From the IMG/VR virus record IMGVR_UViG_3300031986_000021, positions 1 through 39,556 of that record: a DNA stretch of 39,556 nt. One strand, given 5' to 3'. The notes under the pieces are model-generated. The model searched no databases and was not told the origin of the DNA. It saw only the letters and a program-made list of their open reading frames with translations. The stretch comes from a virus. Each line of letters starts with the position of its first letter. Position 1 is the stretch's first letter. Both the position numbers and the translations under genes were made by a program. Positions 7,803-16,156 of this stretch are shown here, piece after piece.

Positions 7803-8927
7803 ATGCACAAAGACACCCGACTCCTCTTCGCCGCCTATGTTTCCCAGATCGCGCTGGTGAACGGCCTTGCCGCCGATGATATCGAAAAGAAATTCACCGT
7901 CGCGCCTCACCCCGAGCAGAAGCTCGAGGAAGCGATCAAGGAAAGCAGCGAATTCCTTCAGGCGATCGCGATCGTCCCCGTCATCAACCAGTCGGGCGAG
8001 AAAGTCGGCATCGGCACCACGCGCACCCTCGCTGGTCGCCGCAACACGGCCGCCGGCAACGCCCGCAACCCGACCGACCCGACCGATTCGGATCTGCTCG
8101 ACGAATATCTGTGCAAAAAGACCGATTTCGATCATGCGATCCGCTACGAAAAGATCGACGCGTGGCGCCACCGGCCCGAATTCCAGACGCTGGTCGCCGG
8201 TGCAATTGCAAAGCAGCAGGGTCGCGACCGTATCATGATCGGATGGAACGGCACGTCGGCGGCGGTTCAGACCGACCGGGCCGCCAATCCCCTGCTGCAG
8301 GACGTCAATCTGGGCTGGCTGTACAAGATCCGCACCAATGCGCCTACGCAGGTGCTCGATGACGGCGACCTGACGGTCTATGCGAATGCCGCCAACAATC
8401 CGGGTCTGAAGAAGATCTATGTCAAGCCGGGCGTCACCCTCTATGACCCCGTGCTGGACAACAAGGTCGCGGCAGAGGCCGACTATGCCTCGCTCGAGGC
8501 GCTGGTGCTCGATGCCAAGTCGCTCATCCCGGAATGGCATCGCCAGAATCCCGAACTGGTGGTCATTATCGGCCAGGATCTGCTCGACGAGAAATATTTC
8601 ACGATCGCGCAGACCACTGGTGCCACGGCAACCGAGGTCGAGGCGACCGACCGTATCCTGCGCTCGACGAAGCAGATCGGCGGCCTCCAGGCTGTAGCGG
8701 TCCCGTTCTTCCCCGCGACGTCGATCATGATCACGACGCTCAAGAATCTGGCCATCTATGTCCAGGAAGGCAGCCGCCGCCGCCTGGTCCGCGACGAACC
8801 GAAACTCGACCAGATCGAGAACTACGAAAGCGTCAACGAGGCCTATGTGGTCGAGGATTATGAGCTCGTCGCCTTGGTCGAAAACATCGCGATGGGCGAA
8901 GCACCGGCACGTCCCGCCGCCCCGTAA
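7803..8927 (+). CDS. N: Major capsid protein, P2 gpN family
   Basis: The 374-residue product (P2 gpN about 357) has the family's typical N-terminus (TRLLFAAYVSQIALVNGL), central KTDFDHAIRYEKIDAWRH and C-terminal EDYELVALVENI segments. It forms the icosahedral shell, HK97-like in fold by family knowledge, after cleavage by gpO. AAGGAAG precedes the ATG. It follows O by 49 bases and is followed by a hairpin-rich gap before M. Confidence 0.96.
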   Translation: MHKDTRLLFAAYVSQIALVNGLAADDIEKKFTVAPHPEQKLEEAIKESSEFLQAIAIVPVINQSGEKVGIGTTRTLAGRRNTAAGNARNPTDPTDSDLLDEYLCKKTDFDHAIRYEKIDAWRHRPEFQTLVAGAIAKQQGRDRIMIGWNGTSAAVQTDRAANPLLQDVNLGWLYKIRTNAPTQVLDDGDLTVYANAANNPGLKKIYVKPGVTLYDPVLDNKVAAEADYASLEALVLDAKSLIPEWHRQNPELVVIIGQDLLDEKYFTIAQTTGATATEVEATDRILRSTKQIGGLQAVAVPFFPATSIMITTLKNLAIYVQEGSRRRLVRDEPKLDQIENYESVNEAYVVEDYELVALVENIAMGEAPARPAAP

Positions 8928-8951
8928 AACCACCCAGAGAGGGCATTGAAG

Positions 8952-9024
8952 CCGGGGCTGCCGTGATGAGCGGTTCCGGAAGAGCCCCGGACAAAAGGGG
9001 CAGCGTGTCATCACCGCGCTGCCC
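8952..9024 (+). other. Two consecutive hairpins between capsid gene N and gene M
   Basis: CCGGGGCT (8952-8959) pairs with AGCCCCGG (8983-8990), and GGGCAGCG (8998-9005) with CGCTGCCC (9017-9024). Neither is followed by a T-run, so simple intrinsic termination is unlikely. They may stabilise the capsid mRNA, mark a processing site or reduce downstream transcription, which would fit the higher need for gpN. Confidence 0.5.
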
Positions 9025-9045
9025 GCCTAAAAAGGAGCCCCGCTC

Positions 9046-9795
9046 ATGACCAGCCTTGCCAAACGCCGCCGCGAAGCCATCCTTGCCCAACGCGCCGCCG
9101 AAGCCGCCGGTGCATCGATCGCCGGTGTCGCCGCCGCCATGCCCGAAGACGGCGAAGCGACTAGCGAATATCGCGTCCTGCTCGCCGTGCTGCACGAAGA
9201 TTTGCGCCAGCTGTCGGAAACCCAGTCGGTCTCCGCCCGCAACCCGCTGAAGGCCGAAATGGCGGTCAAATATCATGCGTGGATCCGCGGCGCGCTCGAG
9301 GCCGGCGAAGCGGGCAACGCCGCCCAGGACGAAATCGTCACCACCAACATGATCTGGGCAATCGATTATCGCGATATCGACATGGCGATCAATCTGGGCA
9401 CCCACGTCCTGACGCACGGCCTGACCCTGCCCGAACGCTACAACCGCACCCCGGCGTGCCTGATCGCCGAGGAAATCGCCACCGTCGCCATGGCCGAACC
9501 CGGCGCGGTCACGCTCGAGCAACTGCAGCGCGTCGCCGCGCTGACGGAAGAGCGCGACATGCCCGACCAGGCGCGAGCCAAATTGTTCAAAGCCCTGGGT
9601 CGCGCCAGCGCCGCGTCCGCCGCCGCATTCGACCCACAGGCCGACAATGCGGTGGCGGGCGGCAAGGCCGCGCTGCTCGAAGCCGCGATCGGCGCCTTTG
9701 GCGAAGCGATCAAGCTGCACAAGGATTGCGGCGCGAAGACCGATTTGCGGAACGCAGAAGCCGAGCTGAAGAAACTCGCCCCGCCCGCCACGTAA
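9046..9795 (+). CDS. M: Terminase small (endonuclease) subunit, P2 gpM family
   Basis: It has 249 residues against about 247 for P2 gpM. The family pattern is visible: a basic, Ala-rich N-terminus (SLAKRRREAILAQRAAE), then helical segments including EYRVLLAVLHEDLRQL and MIWAIDYRDIDMAINLGTH. With gpP it recognises and cuts cos during packaging. AAAAAGGAG lies before the ATG. The gene sits between N and L as in P2. Confidence 0.93.
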   Translation: MTSLAKRRREAILAQRAAEAAGASIAGVAAAMPEDGEATSEYRVLLAVLHEDLRQLSETQSVSARNPLKAEMAVKYHAWIRGALEAGEAGNAAQDEIVTTNMIWAIDYRDIDMAINLGTHVLTHGLTLPERYNRTPACLIAEEIATVAMAEPGAVTLEQLQRVAALTEERDMPDQARAKLFKALGRASAASAAAFDPQADNAVAGGKAALLEAAIGAFGEAIKLHKDCGAKTDLRNAEAELKKLAPPAT

Positions 9796-9903
9796 CCAGC
9801 TCGCCGCACGGCGCTCGGGGGGCGGTGAAGGTTCGGCGTGCCTGTCATGGGCGCCACGTCGCACCTGATCCCCACCCCCCGTAAACACAGAAAGGAGGCA
9901 GAG

Positions 9904-10401
9904 ATGAGCGACCTGATTTCCACCCCGCCGTCCCCTGCCTCCCCCGTCAACAGCCAGGTTGTTGCCGACGGCTGGTTTCCGCCCATCAAATGTGACGACG
10001 TGCGCGATACGATCCGGATCGGTGAAGGGATCGTCACCCACGCCCGCCTGGTCGCCGCGATCAAGGGTGCCATGCTCCAGGCGTTTCGACAGCTGTCCAA
10101 CTGGCGGTCGGCGCATGCGGACATGGGGGTCGCCGAGCTGGCCGATGTTCCCGACGACATAACAATCGACGGCGAACCCCGCGCCGTCGAGCTGTGGAAC
10201 CGCGTCATCCGCTATTATGTGGCGGCCGAGCTGGCCGACGGGCATCGCGACCTGGTCGCGACCGACCAGCAATCGCAGCGCAGCGACGAAAAGCGGCTTT
10301 CCGCTGACGACTATCGCCGCATGGCGCACCACGCCGTCGCCGACCTGGTCTCGATCGGCGTCGATACGCCGGTGCAGCGTAATCATGCGGAGCTGATCTG
10401 A
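9904..10401 (+). CDS. L: Head completion/stabilisation protein, P2 gpL family
   Basis: The 165-residue protein (P2 gpL about 169) shows the family's DGWFPPIKCDDVRDTIRIGEG near its start and the ...RMAHHAVADLVSIG helix near its end. It closes the packaged head and connects to the tail. The ATG at 9904 is chosen because AAAGGAGG precedes it; an upstream ATG in the same frame at 9838 lies in structured non-coding sequence. Its TGA overlaps the ATG of gene X (TGATG), indicating translational coupling. Confidence 0.94.
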   Translation: MSDLISTPPSPASPVNSQVVADGWFPPIKCDDVRDTIRIGEGIVTHARLVAAIKGAMLQAFRQLSNWRSAHADMGVAELADVPDDITIDGEPRAVELWNRVIRYYVAAELADGHRDLVATDQQSQRSDEKRLSADDYRRMAHHAVADLVSIGVDTPVQRNHAELI

Positions 10402-10610
10402 TGCAGGCGATCGCCCAGGCGGGCGAAACGCTCGATGCGATCTGCTGGCGGATGCTCGGCACCACCGCTGGCGTCACCGAACAAACACTTCAGCTCAACG
10501 GCGGCCTCGCCGCGCTGGGTCCGCGGCTGCCCGAGGGCACGATCGTCGAACTTCCCGAAATCGGCGAGGCCGCGCGACCACGGCGGGAAACCGTCCAGCT
10601 GTGGGACTGA
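10401..10610 (+). CDS. X: Tail protein, P2 gpX family (LysM-like)
   Basis: This 69-residue protein is essentially the size of P2 gpX (about 67). It resembles a LysM module: AQAGETLDAICWRMLG at the start, LNGGLAALGPRLPEGTIVELP at the end. In P2, gpX is needed for tail assembly. It overlaps L by one base and is followed by the lysis cassette, the same order as P2. Confidence 0.92.
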   Translation: MQAIAQAGETLDAICWRMLGTTAGVTEQTLQLNGGLAALGPRLPEGTIVELPEIGEAARPRRETVQLWD

Positions 10611-10626
10611 CCAAAGGAGCACGACC

Positions 10627-11064
10627 ATGCGCAGCATGCCTGCCCGCGGGGGAAAAGAGACGATGAAACTGGATCCATTCTATCTGCTTGGCGCTTACGG
10701 CGTCGTCGGCGTCGCGGCAGTCGATCGGAACCCTGCGCACGCCCTGGAATTCATCTTTGCGCTGATCAGCGGCGGGCTGGTCGCCCTGTGCTTTTCGCTG
10801 GTGAAATCGCGCCAGCGCAAGGCCGACGGCATCGACACGTCGCTGTGGGCCATGATCGGCCTGTTCGGATCGACCGGGCTGGCCTTTGTCCTCGCGCCCG
10901 CTCTGGATGGGCGCACCATCCCGCTGGTCGGGATCACGCTCAACCAGCCGCTCGCCGCCTTCCTGATCGCCGTCGGCGGCACCCCCTTCATCGAATGGAT
11001 GCTGACCGGCGAAGCCTTTGGGATGTTCCGCCGCTGGATCGACAAGCGGGAGAAAGACGCATGA
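10627..11064 (+). CDS. Putative holin (multi-spanning membrane protein)
   Basis: With the ATG at 10627, preceded by AAAGGAG, the protein has 145 residues and about four hydrophobic segments (YLLGAYGVVGVAA, ALEFIFALISGGLVALCF, WAMIGLFGSTGLAFVLA, PLAAFLIAVGGTPFIEWML), ending in a charged tail RRWIDKREKDA. It overlaps the endolysin gene by ATGA, and P2 has its holin gene Y in the same place after X. These features suggest a holin that permeabilises the inner membrane at lysis. I do not recognise the specific family, so the call rests on topology and position. Confidence 0.75.
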   Translation: MRSMPARGGKETMKLDPFYLLGAYGVVGVAAVDRNPAHALEFIFALISGGLVALCFSLVKSRQRKADGIDTSLWAMIGLFGSTGLAFVLAPALDGRTIPLVGITLNQPLAAFLIAVGGTPFIEWMLTGEAFGMFRRWIDKREKDA

Positions 11065-11624
11065 AGCCCGAAATTTCTAAGATGATCGATGGCATCCTCG
11101 ATCGCGAGGGCGGCTTTGTCGATCATCCTTCAGATCCGGGTGGCGCGACCAATTGGGGCATCACCCAACGCGTCGCGCGCGCCAACGGTTTTCAGGGCCA
11201 TATGAGCCAGCTTTCGAAAGCGTCGGCGCGCGAAATTTATTATCGCCAGTATATCGTCGGGCCGGGCTTTCTGGGGATCGCAGAAATAGACCCCACGGTT
11301 GCCGAAGAGGTGATCGATAGCGGCGTCAACTGCGGTCCTGACCGCGCCGCCCGCTGGTTTCAGACGGCGCTCAATCTCTTCAACCGCCGCGGCACCGATT
11401 ACGCCGACATCGGTGTTGACGGCGACATCGGCGGCAAAAGCCTGGGCGCCTTTCGGTCACTGATCTCAAAGCGAGGTGCTGCAGGCGCGCGCGAGCTGAT
11501 GATCGATGCGCTCGATGGCTTGCAATTCGGTCACTACGCCAACTTGGCGCACGGCAACCAGAAATTCGAAGATTTCATGCCGGGGTGGGTGCGAACGCGC
11601 ATCGGCAACGCCCGGTCCGACTGA
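11061..11624 (+). CDS. Endolysin, glycoside hydrolase family 108 (muramidase)
   Basis: The 187-residue protein has the GH108 signature near its N-terminus, DREGGFVDHPSDPGGATNWG, with the catalytic Glu at about residue 16 in the EGG motif. The C-terminal half contains the peptidoglycan-binding-type segment GVDGDIGGKSLGA. It should cut the glycan strands of peptidoglycan at lysis. There is no signal peptide, so release depends on the holin-like protein encoded just upstream, with which it overlaps by four bases. Confidence 0.92.
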   Translation: MKPEISKMIDGILDREGGFVDHPSDPGGATNWGITQRVARANGFQGHMSQLSKASAREIYYRQYIVGPGFLGIAEIDPTVAEEVIDSGVNCGPDRAARWFQTALNLFNRRGTDYADIGVDGDIGGKSLGAFRSLISKRGAAGARELMIDALDGLQFGHYANLAHGNQKFEDFMPGWVRTRIGNARSD

Positions 11625-11651
11625 TCCCCGCCAATCCTTCAGGAGTTTGCT

Positions 11652-12035
11652 ATGCGCCTTTTCAGAGGTTTCACGATCGCCATCTCGCTTGCGCTTTGCG
11701 CCTGCGCCCCGGGACAGTCCGCGATCGGGGGCTTGCCGGCGGCACCCGCCGAACTTGCCGACGGCACCACCCTCGACGAACAGACGGCGCTAGGCATCGA
11801 ACTCGCCTATCAGGCGGCGGCTTTTGCCGTCCTGACCGCGACCGATGCCGGCCTGATCCGCGGCCCTGTCGCCGACCAGGTCGCCGCGTGCGACCGTGCG
11901 GCGCACAGCGCCGTCGTCGCGCTGCGCAGCGCCTATGACGCCGGCAACGCCCGAAGTTACAGCGACGCAGCAAAGATAGCACGAAAGGCGGTGGCGGCTC
12001 TGCTCGCGGCCCAGACAGGGGAGTGCATCCGATGA
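11652..12035 (+). CDS. Small lipoprotein in lysis cassette
   Basis: The N-terminus is a lipoprotein signal: basic MRLFRG, hydrophobic FTIAISLAL, lipobox LCAC with the modified Cys near residue 18. The mature part is about 110 residues, Ala-rich and helical. An AGGAG site precedes the ATG. Its position after holin and endolysin makes an outer-membrane spanin subunit conceivable, but it is longer and less Pro-rich than usual Rz1 proteins and no clear inner-membrane partner is seen. Function unproven. Its TGA overlaps the next gene's ATG. Confidence 0.7.
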   Translation: MRLFRGFTIAISLALCACAPGQSAIGGLPAAPAELADGTTLDEQTALGIELAYQAAAFAVLTATDAGLIRGPVADQVAACDRAAHSAVVALRSAYDAGNARSYSDAAKIARKAVAALLAAQTGECIR

Positions 12036-12238
12036 TCGACTTCGACAAGCTGCTCACCATCATCGAAACCGCGGGCAAGGTGGGACCGGCATTCTTCGAC
12101 CTGGCTGAACTGGCGATCGCGACCTTCACCGGCGGATCGCAGGACACGCTGCGCGATGCCCTGGCCACGGCGCGGCTTCGCTCCGACGAACTGCACCACG
12201 ACGTCCAGGACGCGCTGGCCGACGCGGCCAAGACCTGA
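12032..12238 (+). CDS. Small hypothetical protein in lysis cassette
   Basis: This 68-residue acidic, helical protein (starts MIDFDKLLTIIETAGK) has no signal or clear membrane segment. The ATG at 12032 is preferred over the in-frame GTG at 12023 because GGGGAG lies at good spacing before it. It overlaps the lipoprotein gene by ATGA and so is translated with it. No family is recognised; a role in lysis control is only suggested by position. Confidence 0.65.
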   Translation: MIDFDKLLTIIETAGKVGPAFFDLAELAIATFTGGSQDTLRDALATARLRSDELHHDVQDALADAAKT

Positions 12239-12253
12239 TCGGCGGCGGCGCGC

Positions 12254-12751
12254 ATGAAAAAACCCGACCTGTTGCGCGCCGCCTTGGTCGCCACCGTCCC
12301 CGCGCTCGCCCGTGATCCCCAATCGCTGATCATGTGGATCGACCAGGGCAGCATCGCATCGCCGATGACGCCCAGCTTTGCCTTTGCTTACAGCTACCAG
12401 CTGAACATCCTGCTGCTGGGCTACGGCGATCATCAGGCGCCGGTCGCGATCGCCATGCTCAAGTGGCTGCGCGTCCAGCAACCCGACCTGCTGCAACCGA
12501 ACAAGGACGCTATCGCGTTCGAGGTCGATTTTCTCGACAGCGCGACGGTGGATCTGCAATTCAAGCTGCAATTGACCGAACAGGTGCGCGCCGAGCTCCG
12601 CCCCGATGGCGGTTTCGACATGAATTTCATGGCCGAACCGGACCCGCTGTTCACCTATGACCTGGGCATCGGCGGCGTCGATCCGGTGCCGCCGCTGACC
12701 AGCATCTGGTTCGACGGCGAAAGGCTGTTGCCCGACGCGCCGCTGCCATGA
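12254..12751 (+). CDS. R: Tail completion protein, P2 gpR family
   Basis: At 165 residues (P2 gpR about 155) it shows the family's MKKPDLLRAAL start and the SYQLNILLLGYGDH...AIAMLKWLRVQQPDL region. gpR acts late in tail assembly, at the end joined to the head. It overlaps gene S by four bases (ATGA), and the R-S pair follows the lysis genes as in P2. Confidence 0.93.
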   Translation: MKKPDLLRAALVATVPALARDPQSLIMWIDQGSIASPMTPSFAFAYSYQLNILLLGYGDHQAPVAIAMLKWLRVQQPDLLQPNKDAIAFEVDFLDSATVDLQFKLQLTEQVRAELRPDGGFDMNFMAEPDPLFTYDLGIGGVDPVPPLTSIWFDGERLLPDAPLP

Positions 12752-13206
12752 TCGAGCACAATCTCGATCGCCTTCAGCCTTTCCTTGCGCGCATGACCGA
12801 CGCGCTGTCGCCGCGAGAACGCAAAGCCTTGCTGACCAAGATCGGCCAGTCCCTGCGCCGGTCAAACAGTGCCCGCATCGCCGCCAATACCCAGCCCGAC
12901 GGCACCGCGATGGCACCGCGCCGCCCGCGCCCTGGCACCAGCAAGCGCGGCAAGATGTTCCGCCGCCTGCGCCAGGCGCGCATCCTCAAGGTCCGCGCGA
13001 CCCCCGACCAGGTCAGCATCGGCTTTGTCGGCCAGGCTCAACAGGTGGCACAGGTCCACCATTTCGGGCAGGAGGACGAGGTTGGCCGAACCCGCGACGG
13101 CCGCACCATCCGCGCCCGTTATCTGGCGCGCGAGCTGCTCGGCTTTCACCCCGACGACGAAGCGCGCACGTTCGAAGCCGTCGAAAAGCATCTCGCGCGG
13201 TCCTAA
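12748..13206 (+). CDS. S: Virion morphogenesis / tail completion protein, P2 gpS family
   Basis: The 152-residue protein (P2 gpS about 150) has LSPRERKALLTKIGQSLRRSN near the start, the basic RGKMFRRLRQAR stretch and the VAQVHHFGQED...PARELLGF-type segment (here RARYLARELLGFHPDDE) typical of the family. It works with gpR in finishing the tail. It is the last gene of the rightward operon that starts at O; the next late promoter box begins 14 bases after its stop. Confidence 0.93.
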   Translation: MIEHNLDRLQPFLARMTDALSPRERKALLTKIGQSLRRSNSARIAANTQPDGTAMAPRRPRPGTSKRGKMFRRLRQARILKVRATPDQVSIGFVGQAQQVAQVHHFGQEDEVGRTRDGRTIRARYLARELLGFHPDDEARTFEAVEKHLARS

Positions 13207-13220
13207 TGACCGCTCGCCGC

Positions 13221-13246
13221 CCTTGTAACGCCCGCCGATACAGGGG
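13221..13246 (+). promoter_or_regulatory. Late-promoter activator box (copy 2) before baseplate gene J
   Basis: The sequence is CCTTGTA-N11-TACAGGGG, followed after a few bases by an alternating GCGCGCGCG run and, 44 bases after the box, by the ATG of J. Box centre to ATG is about 58 bases, so an Ogr-type activator bound at -55 would place the transcript start at the start codon. Confidence 0.78.
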
Positions 13247-13290
13247 AGCTGCCTAGCGCGCGCGCGAAGCATCGGCTTTCGCTGCTCGGC

Positions 13291-14196
13291 ATGCCCATAT
13301 CTTCCATCGCCACGTCGCCTGCCGTCGATCTGTCGCAACTGCCGCCGCCGGCGTTGGTCGCGCAGCCCGACCATGCGACGCGTTTTGCGTCCAAGCTGGC
13401 GCGGTTGGTCACCAGCCTGCCCGCCTTCAGCGCGCTGGTCGAAAGCGATCCGGCGATCAAACTGCTCGAGGCCGACGCCTTTGACGAGCAGCTGCTGGCG
13501 CAGGCGTTCAACGATGCCGCTCTACAGATGCTGATCGCCTTTGCCGACGGCGCCAATCTGGAGCAGCTTGGCGCCCTGTACGGGGTGACGCGGCTGGAAA
13601 TCACTCCCGCCGATCCCGAAACCGCAACCCCCGCGGTGATGGAAAGCGATGCGGATCTGCGCGCGCGGATCCTGCTGGCCCCGCACAGCTTTAGCGTCGC
13701 CGGTCCCGAACGCGCCTATGTCTATCACGCGCTGTCGGCGTCGGCCGACGTACTCGACGCATCGGCGACGTCGCCGACCCCGGGGCAGGTTGTCGTGTCG
13801 GTGCTGTCGCGGACGGGCGACGGAACAGCCCCGGGCGCAACGCTCGACGCGGTCGAAGCGGTGTTGACCGACGACGCGGTCCGCCCGCTGACCGACGAAG
13901 TCATCGTCCAGTCGGCTGACATTGTGTCGTTCGGCATCGACGCCGACCTGTGGCTGTTCGCCGGTCCCGATCGCGACCTGATCCTGGACGCCGCGCGCGC
14001 ATCGCTCGACGCCTATTTGCTCAAGGCGCGCCGCCTAGGGCGCGACATGCCGCGATCGGCGATGATCGCCGCGCTGCACGTCGGAGGTATCCAGCGCGTC
14101 GTCCTGAACGCTCCTGCCGCCGATCAGGTGATGACCCTTCTTCAGGCGGGCTGGGCCGACAGCATCGTCATCACCGACGCCGGGACTGCCGAATGA
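13291..14196 (+). CDS. J: Baseplate assembly protein, P2 gpJ family
   Basis: It has 301 residues against about 302 for P2 gpJ, starting with the family's AVDLSQLPPPALV and continuing with the DNAALQMLIAFADGANLEQLGALYGVTRL region. It forms part of the baseplate wedge. The start at 13291 fits the family length although no Shine-Dalgarno is present; the spacing to the upstream late box suggests a leaderless message. J overlaps I by ATGA. In P2, J follows V and W; here it heads a separate operon. Confidence 0.95.
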   Translation: MPISSIATSPAVDLSQLPPPALVAQPDHATRFASKLARLVTSLPAFSALVESDPAIKLLEADAFDEQLLAQAFNDAALQMLIAFADGANLEQLGALYGVTRLEITPADPETATPAVMESDADLRARILLAPHSFSVAGPERAYVYHALSASADVLDASATSPTPGQVVVSVLSRTGDGTAPGATLDAVEAVLTDDAVRPLTDEVIVQSADIVSFGIDADLWLFAGPDRDLILDAARASLDAYLLKARRLGRDMPRSAMIAALHVGGIQRVVLNAPAADQVMTLLQAGWADSIVITDAGTAE

Positions 14197-14849
14197 GCGT
14201 CCTCCCGCCCGAGCTGCTCGACAAAAGCCTGTTGCCGCCCAACGCGACCGATGCCGAACGCGCGGTGGAGGATGCGATGCGCGCCGACATCGACCTGTCG
14301 GCGATCGGCGATTTGTGGAACCCGGCGACCTGTCCCGTCGTCGTGCTGCCGTTTCTGGCTTGGGGGCTGGCGATCTCGCGGTGGGATCCCGAATGGACAG
14401 TGCCTGAAAAACGGGCCGCGATCGCCGACGCCATCCCCTTTCATCGTCGAAAGGGCACGCGGGCGATTGTTCGCGAGGTGCTGGATCGCTTTCACCCGCT
14501 GCTCCAGATCGCCGAATGGTGGGAAACCAGCCCCCGCGGCGACCCGCACACCTTTGAAATTCGCGCCCCCGCGGCCGACATCCCCGCCAGTTTCCTGACC
14601 AGCGAGACTGCGGCTGCGATCATTCGCGACGTCGCGTCGGTCAAACCGGTTCGCAGCCACTTCACCTTCGTCCAGTCGCTGGAGGCACAGGCGCTGGGGT
14701 GGATGGCCGGCGGTGCCAACCTGGCGACCTTTTCGCGCACCGCGCTCGAGGCCGCGCACGATGATGACCCGATCTGGGCGCAGCTGCTGCAATCCGAGGA
14801 TGGCGAGCCGCTGTCCGACGACGACGGCGAATTTCTGGAGCATGATTGA
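14193..14849 (+). CDS. I: Tail/baseplate protein, P2 gpI family
   Basis: The 218-residue protein shows the gpI signature region NPATCPVVVLPFLAWGLAIS followed by the WTVPEKRAAIADAIPFHRRK segment, which links baseplate and tail fibre. It is somewhat longer than P2 gpI (about 176) because of an acidic C-terminal extension ending SDDDGEFLEHD. It overlaps J and H at each end. Confidence 0.94.
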   Translation: MSVLPPELLDKSLLPPNATDAERAVEDAMRADIDLSAIGDLWNPATCPVVVLPFLAWGLAISRWDPEWTVPEKRAAIADAIPFHRRKGTRAIVREVLDRFHPLLQIAEWWETSPRGDPHTFEIRAPAADIPASFLTSETAAAIIRDVASVKPVRSHFTFVQSLEAQALGWMAGGANLATFSRTALEAAHDDDPIWAQLLQSEDGEPLSDDDGEFLEHD

Positions 14850-15895
14850 TGCCCGCATTGCAGATGCTGATCACCGACGCCGGGCTTGAGGCGATCGTCA
14901 ACGCCCAAGAAGGCGGAACCGACGCGATCCTGATCGATTCGATCGGACTGACCAACACGCCGTTCGTCATGGCGCCCACGTTGACCGCGTTGCCGGGGCA
15001 GTTCCGCGTCATCGGAACTGTATCGGGCCAGGCGGTTGCCGAAAACATCATTCATGTTGTCGCCTATGACCCCGCGCTGGTCGCCTACGATGTAACCGGA
15101 TTTGGGCTTTTCGACGCCGACGACGTGCTGATCGCGGTCTATAGCTCGGCTGCTGACCCGATCCTGTCCAAAGCCGAGCTGGCGACCAGCCTGTTTGCTA
15201 TGGATATCGTCCTTTCGGCCGACGTGGCCGCCGTAATCGAATTCGGTGACGCTCTGTTCTTGAATCCGCCCGCGACCGAGACAGTCTCCGGCGTTGCTGA
15301 AGTCGCCGACAATGTCGAGGCCGATGCGGGTCTTGACGACAGCCGGATCATGTCGCCGAAGAAGGTGAAGCGCGTCCTCGATGCAGCGGTTACGCTGGTC
15401 AACGGTTCTATTGCGGTGCTGGCGGCGATCGTCGATGGCATATCCAACGCGCTGACAGCGCTACTTGCGCGAAGCATCACCGGCGCTGGTCTAGCCACCG
15501 GGGGCGGAGACCTTTCGGCCAGCCGCGTCATCACGGTGCCCAAGGCAACCGGCGGGGACATATCAATCGGGACCGATGACACAAAGGCGCTCACGTCGCT
15601 TGGTTTTGCGACCGCGATGGGCGGGCGATCGCTAGCGCTTCCGGGTTATGTTTCGTTGTTCGGATTTATCATCCAGTTTGGCACCTATTCGGTCGCGGCG
15701 AACAGCAGCACCAGCCCCACATTCCCCGTTACCTTTCCCAATGCCTGCGTGCACACCAACTGCTCCGGCGGTCGCAATGCGACGGGAGCGCAGGACAATA
15801 ATCCCCATGTCAGCGCGATGACGGCTTCGGGTTTAACGATTTTCAGTTCGTCCTCTGCCGCTGTCTCCGGACACTGGATCGCCTTCGGCTATTGA
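14849..15895 (+). CDS. H: Tail fibre protein, P2 gpH-like N-terminus
   Basis: The N-terminal ~150 residues resemble the baseplate-attaching part of P2-type fibres (MLITDAGLEAIVNAQ, VYDVTGFGLFDADDVLIAVY-like segment). The middle has repeats with ITVPKATGGDISIGTDDTKAL, and the C-terminus (GFIIQFGTYSVAANSS through SGHWIAFGY) resembles the receptor-binding knob domain of Stf-like fibres. At 348 residues it is about half of P2 gpH. The ATG overlaps the TGA of I (TGATG). With the tailspike downstream, the phage seems to carry two receptor-binding proteins. Confidence 0.88.
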   Translation: MPALQMLITDAGLEAIVNAQEGGTDAILIDSIGLTNTPFVMAPTLTALPGQFRVIGTVSGQAVAENIIHVVAYDPALVAYDVTGFGLFDADDVLIAVYSSAADPILSKAELATSLFAMDIVLSADVAAVIEFGDALFLNPPATETVSGVAEVADNVEADAGLDDSRIMSPKKVKRVLDAAVTLVNGSIAVLAAIVDGISNALTALLARSITGAGLATGGGDLSASRVITVPKATGGDISIGTDDTKALTSLGFATAMGGRSLALPGYVSLFGFIIQFGTYSVAANSSTSPTFPVTFPNACVHTNCSGGRNATGAQDNNPHVSAMTASGLTIFSSSSAAVSGHWIAFGY

Positions 15896-15907
15896 ACGGA
15901 GCATAAG

Positions 15908-16156
15908 ATGCAGAAATTTTTCAGCCCTTCTATTGGCGGCTTCTTCAGCGAAGATATCCACGGTTGCCGCACGATCGAAAGCGGCGACCCGCCAATCCAT
16001 ATTCCCAATCCCGCCTGCGCCATACCTGCAGACGCAATTGCGATTGACGACGATCATTGGCGTGATCTCATCGAACAAACCTGCGCGGGGCGGCAGATCG
16101 TCGTCATCGACGGCGCCGTCGTCGCTGTCGATATCCCGGTCAAAGGGGAATCCTGA
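15908..16156 (+). CDS. Small tail-fibre assembly (Tfa-like) protein
   Basis: The 82-residue product begins MQKFFSPSIGGFFSEDIHG and ends with a GRQIVVIDGAVVAVD hairpin, resembling the N-terminal part of many tail-fibre chaperones encoded directly after fibre genes. It is shorter than P2 gpG (about 175) and lacks the chaperone C-terminal domain. It probably helps folding or attachment of the fibre, or forms a small fibre-tip component. Its TGA overlaps the ATG of the tailspike gene. Confidence 0.65.
   Translation: MQKFFSPSIGGFFSEDIHGCRTIESGDPPIHIPNPACAIPADAIAIDDDHWRDLIEQTCAGRQIVVIDGAVVAVDIPVKGES

Noticed and set aside
8833-10386. 517-residue minus-strand frame across N, M and L
   Set aside because: It is antisense to three conserved head genes and crosses their gaps; typical GC-rich shadow.
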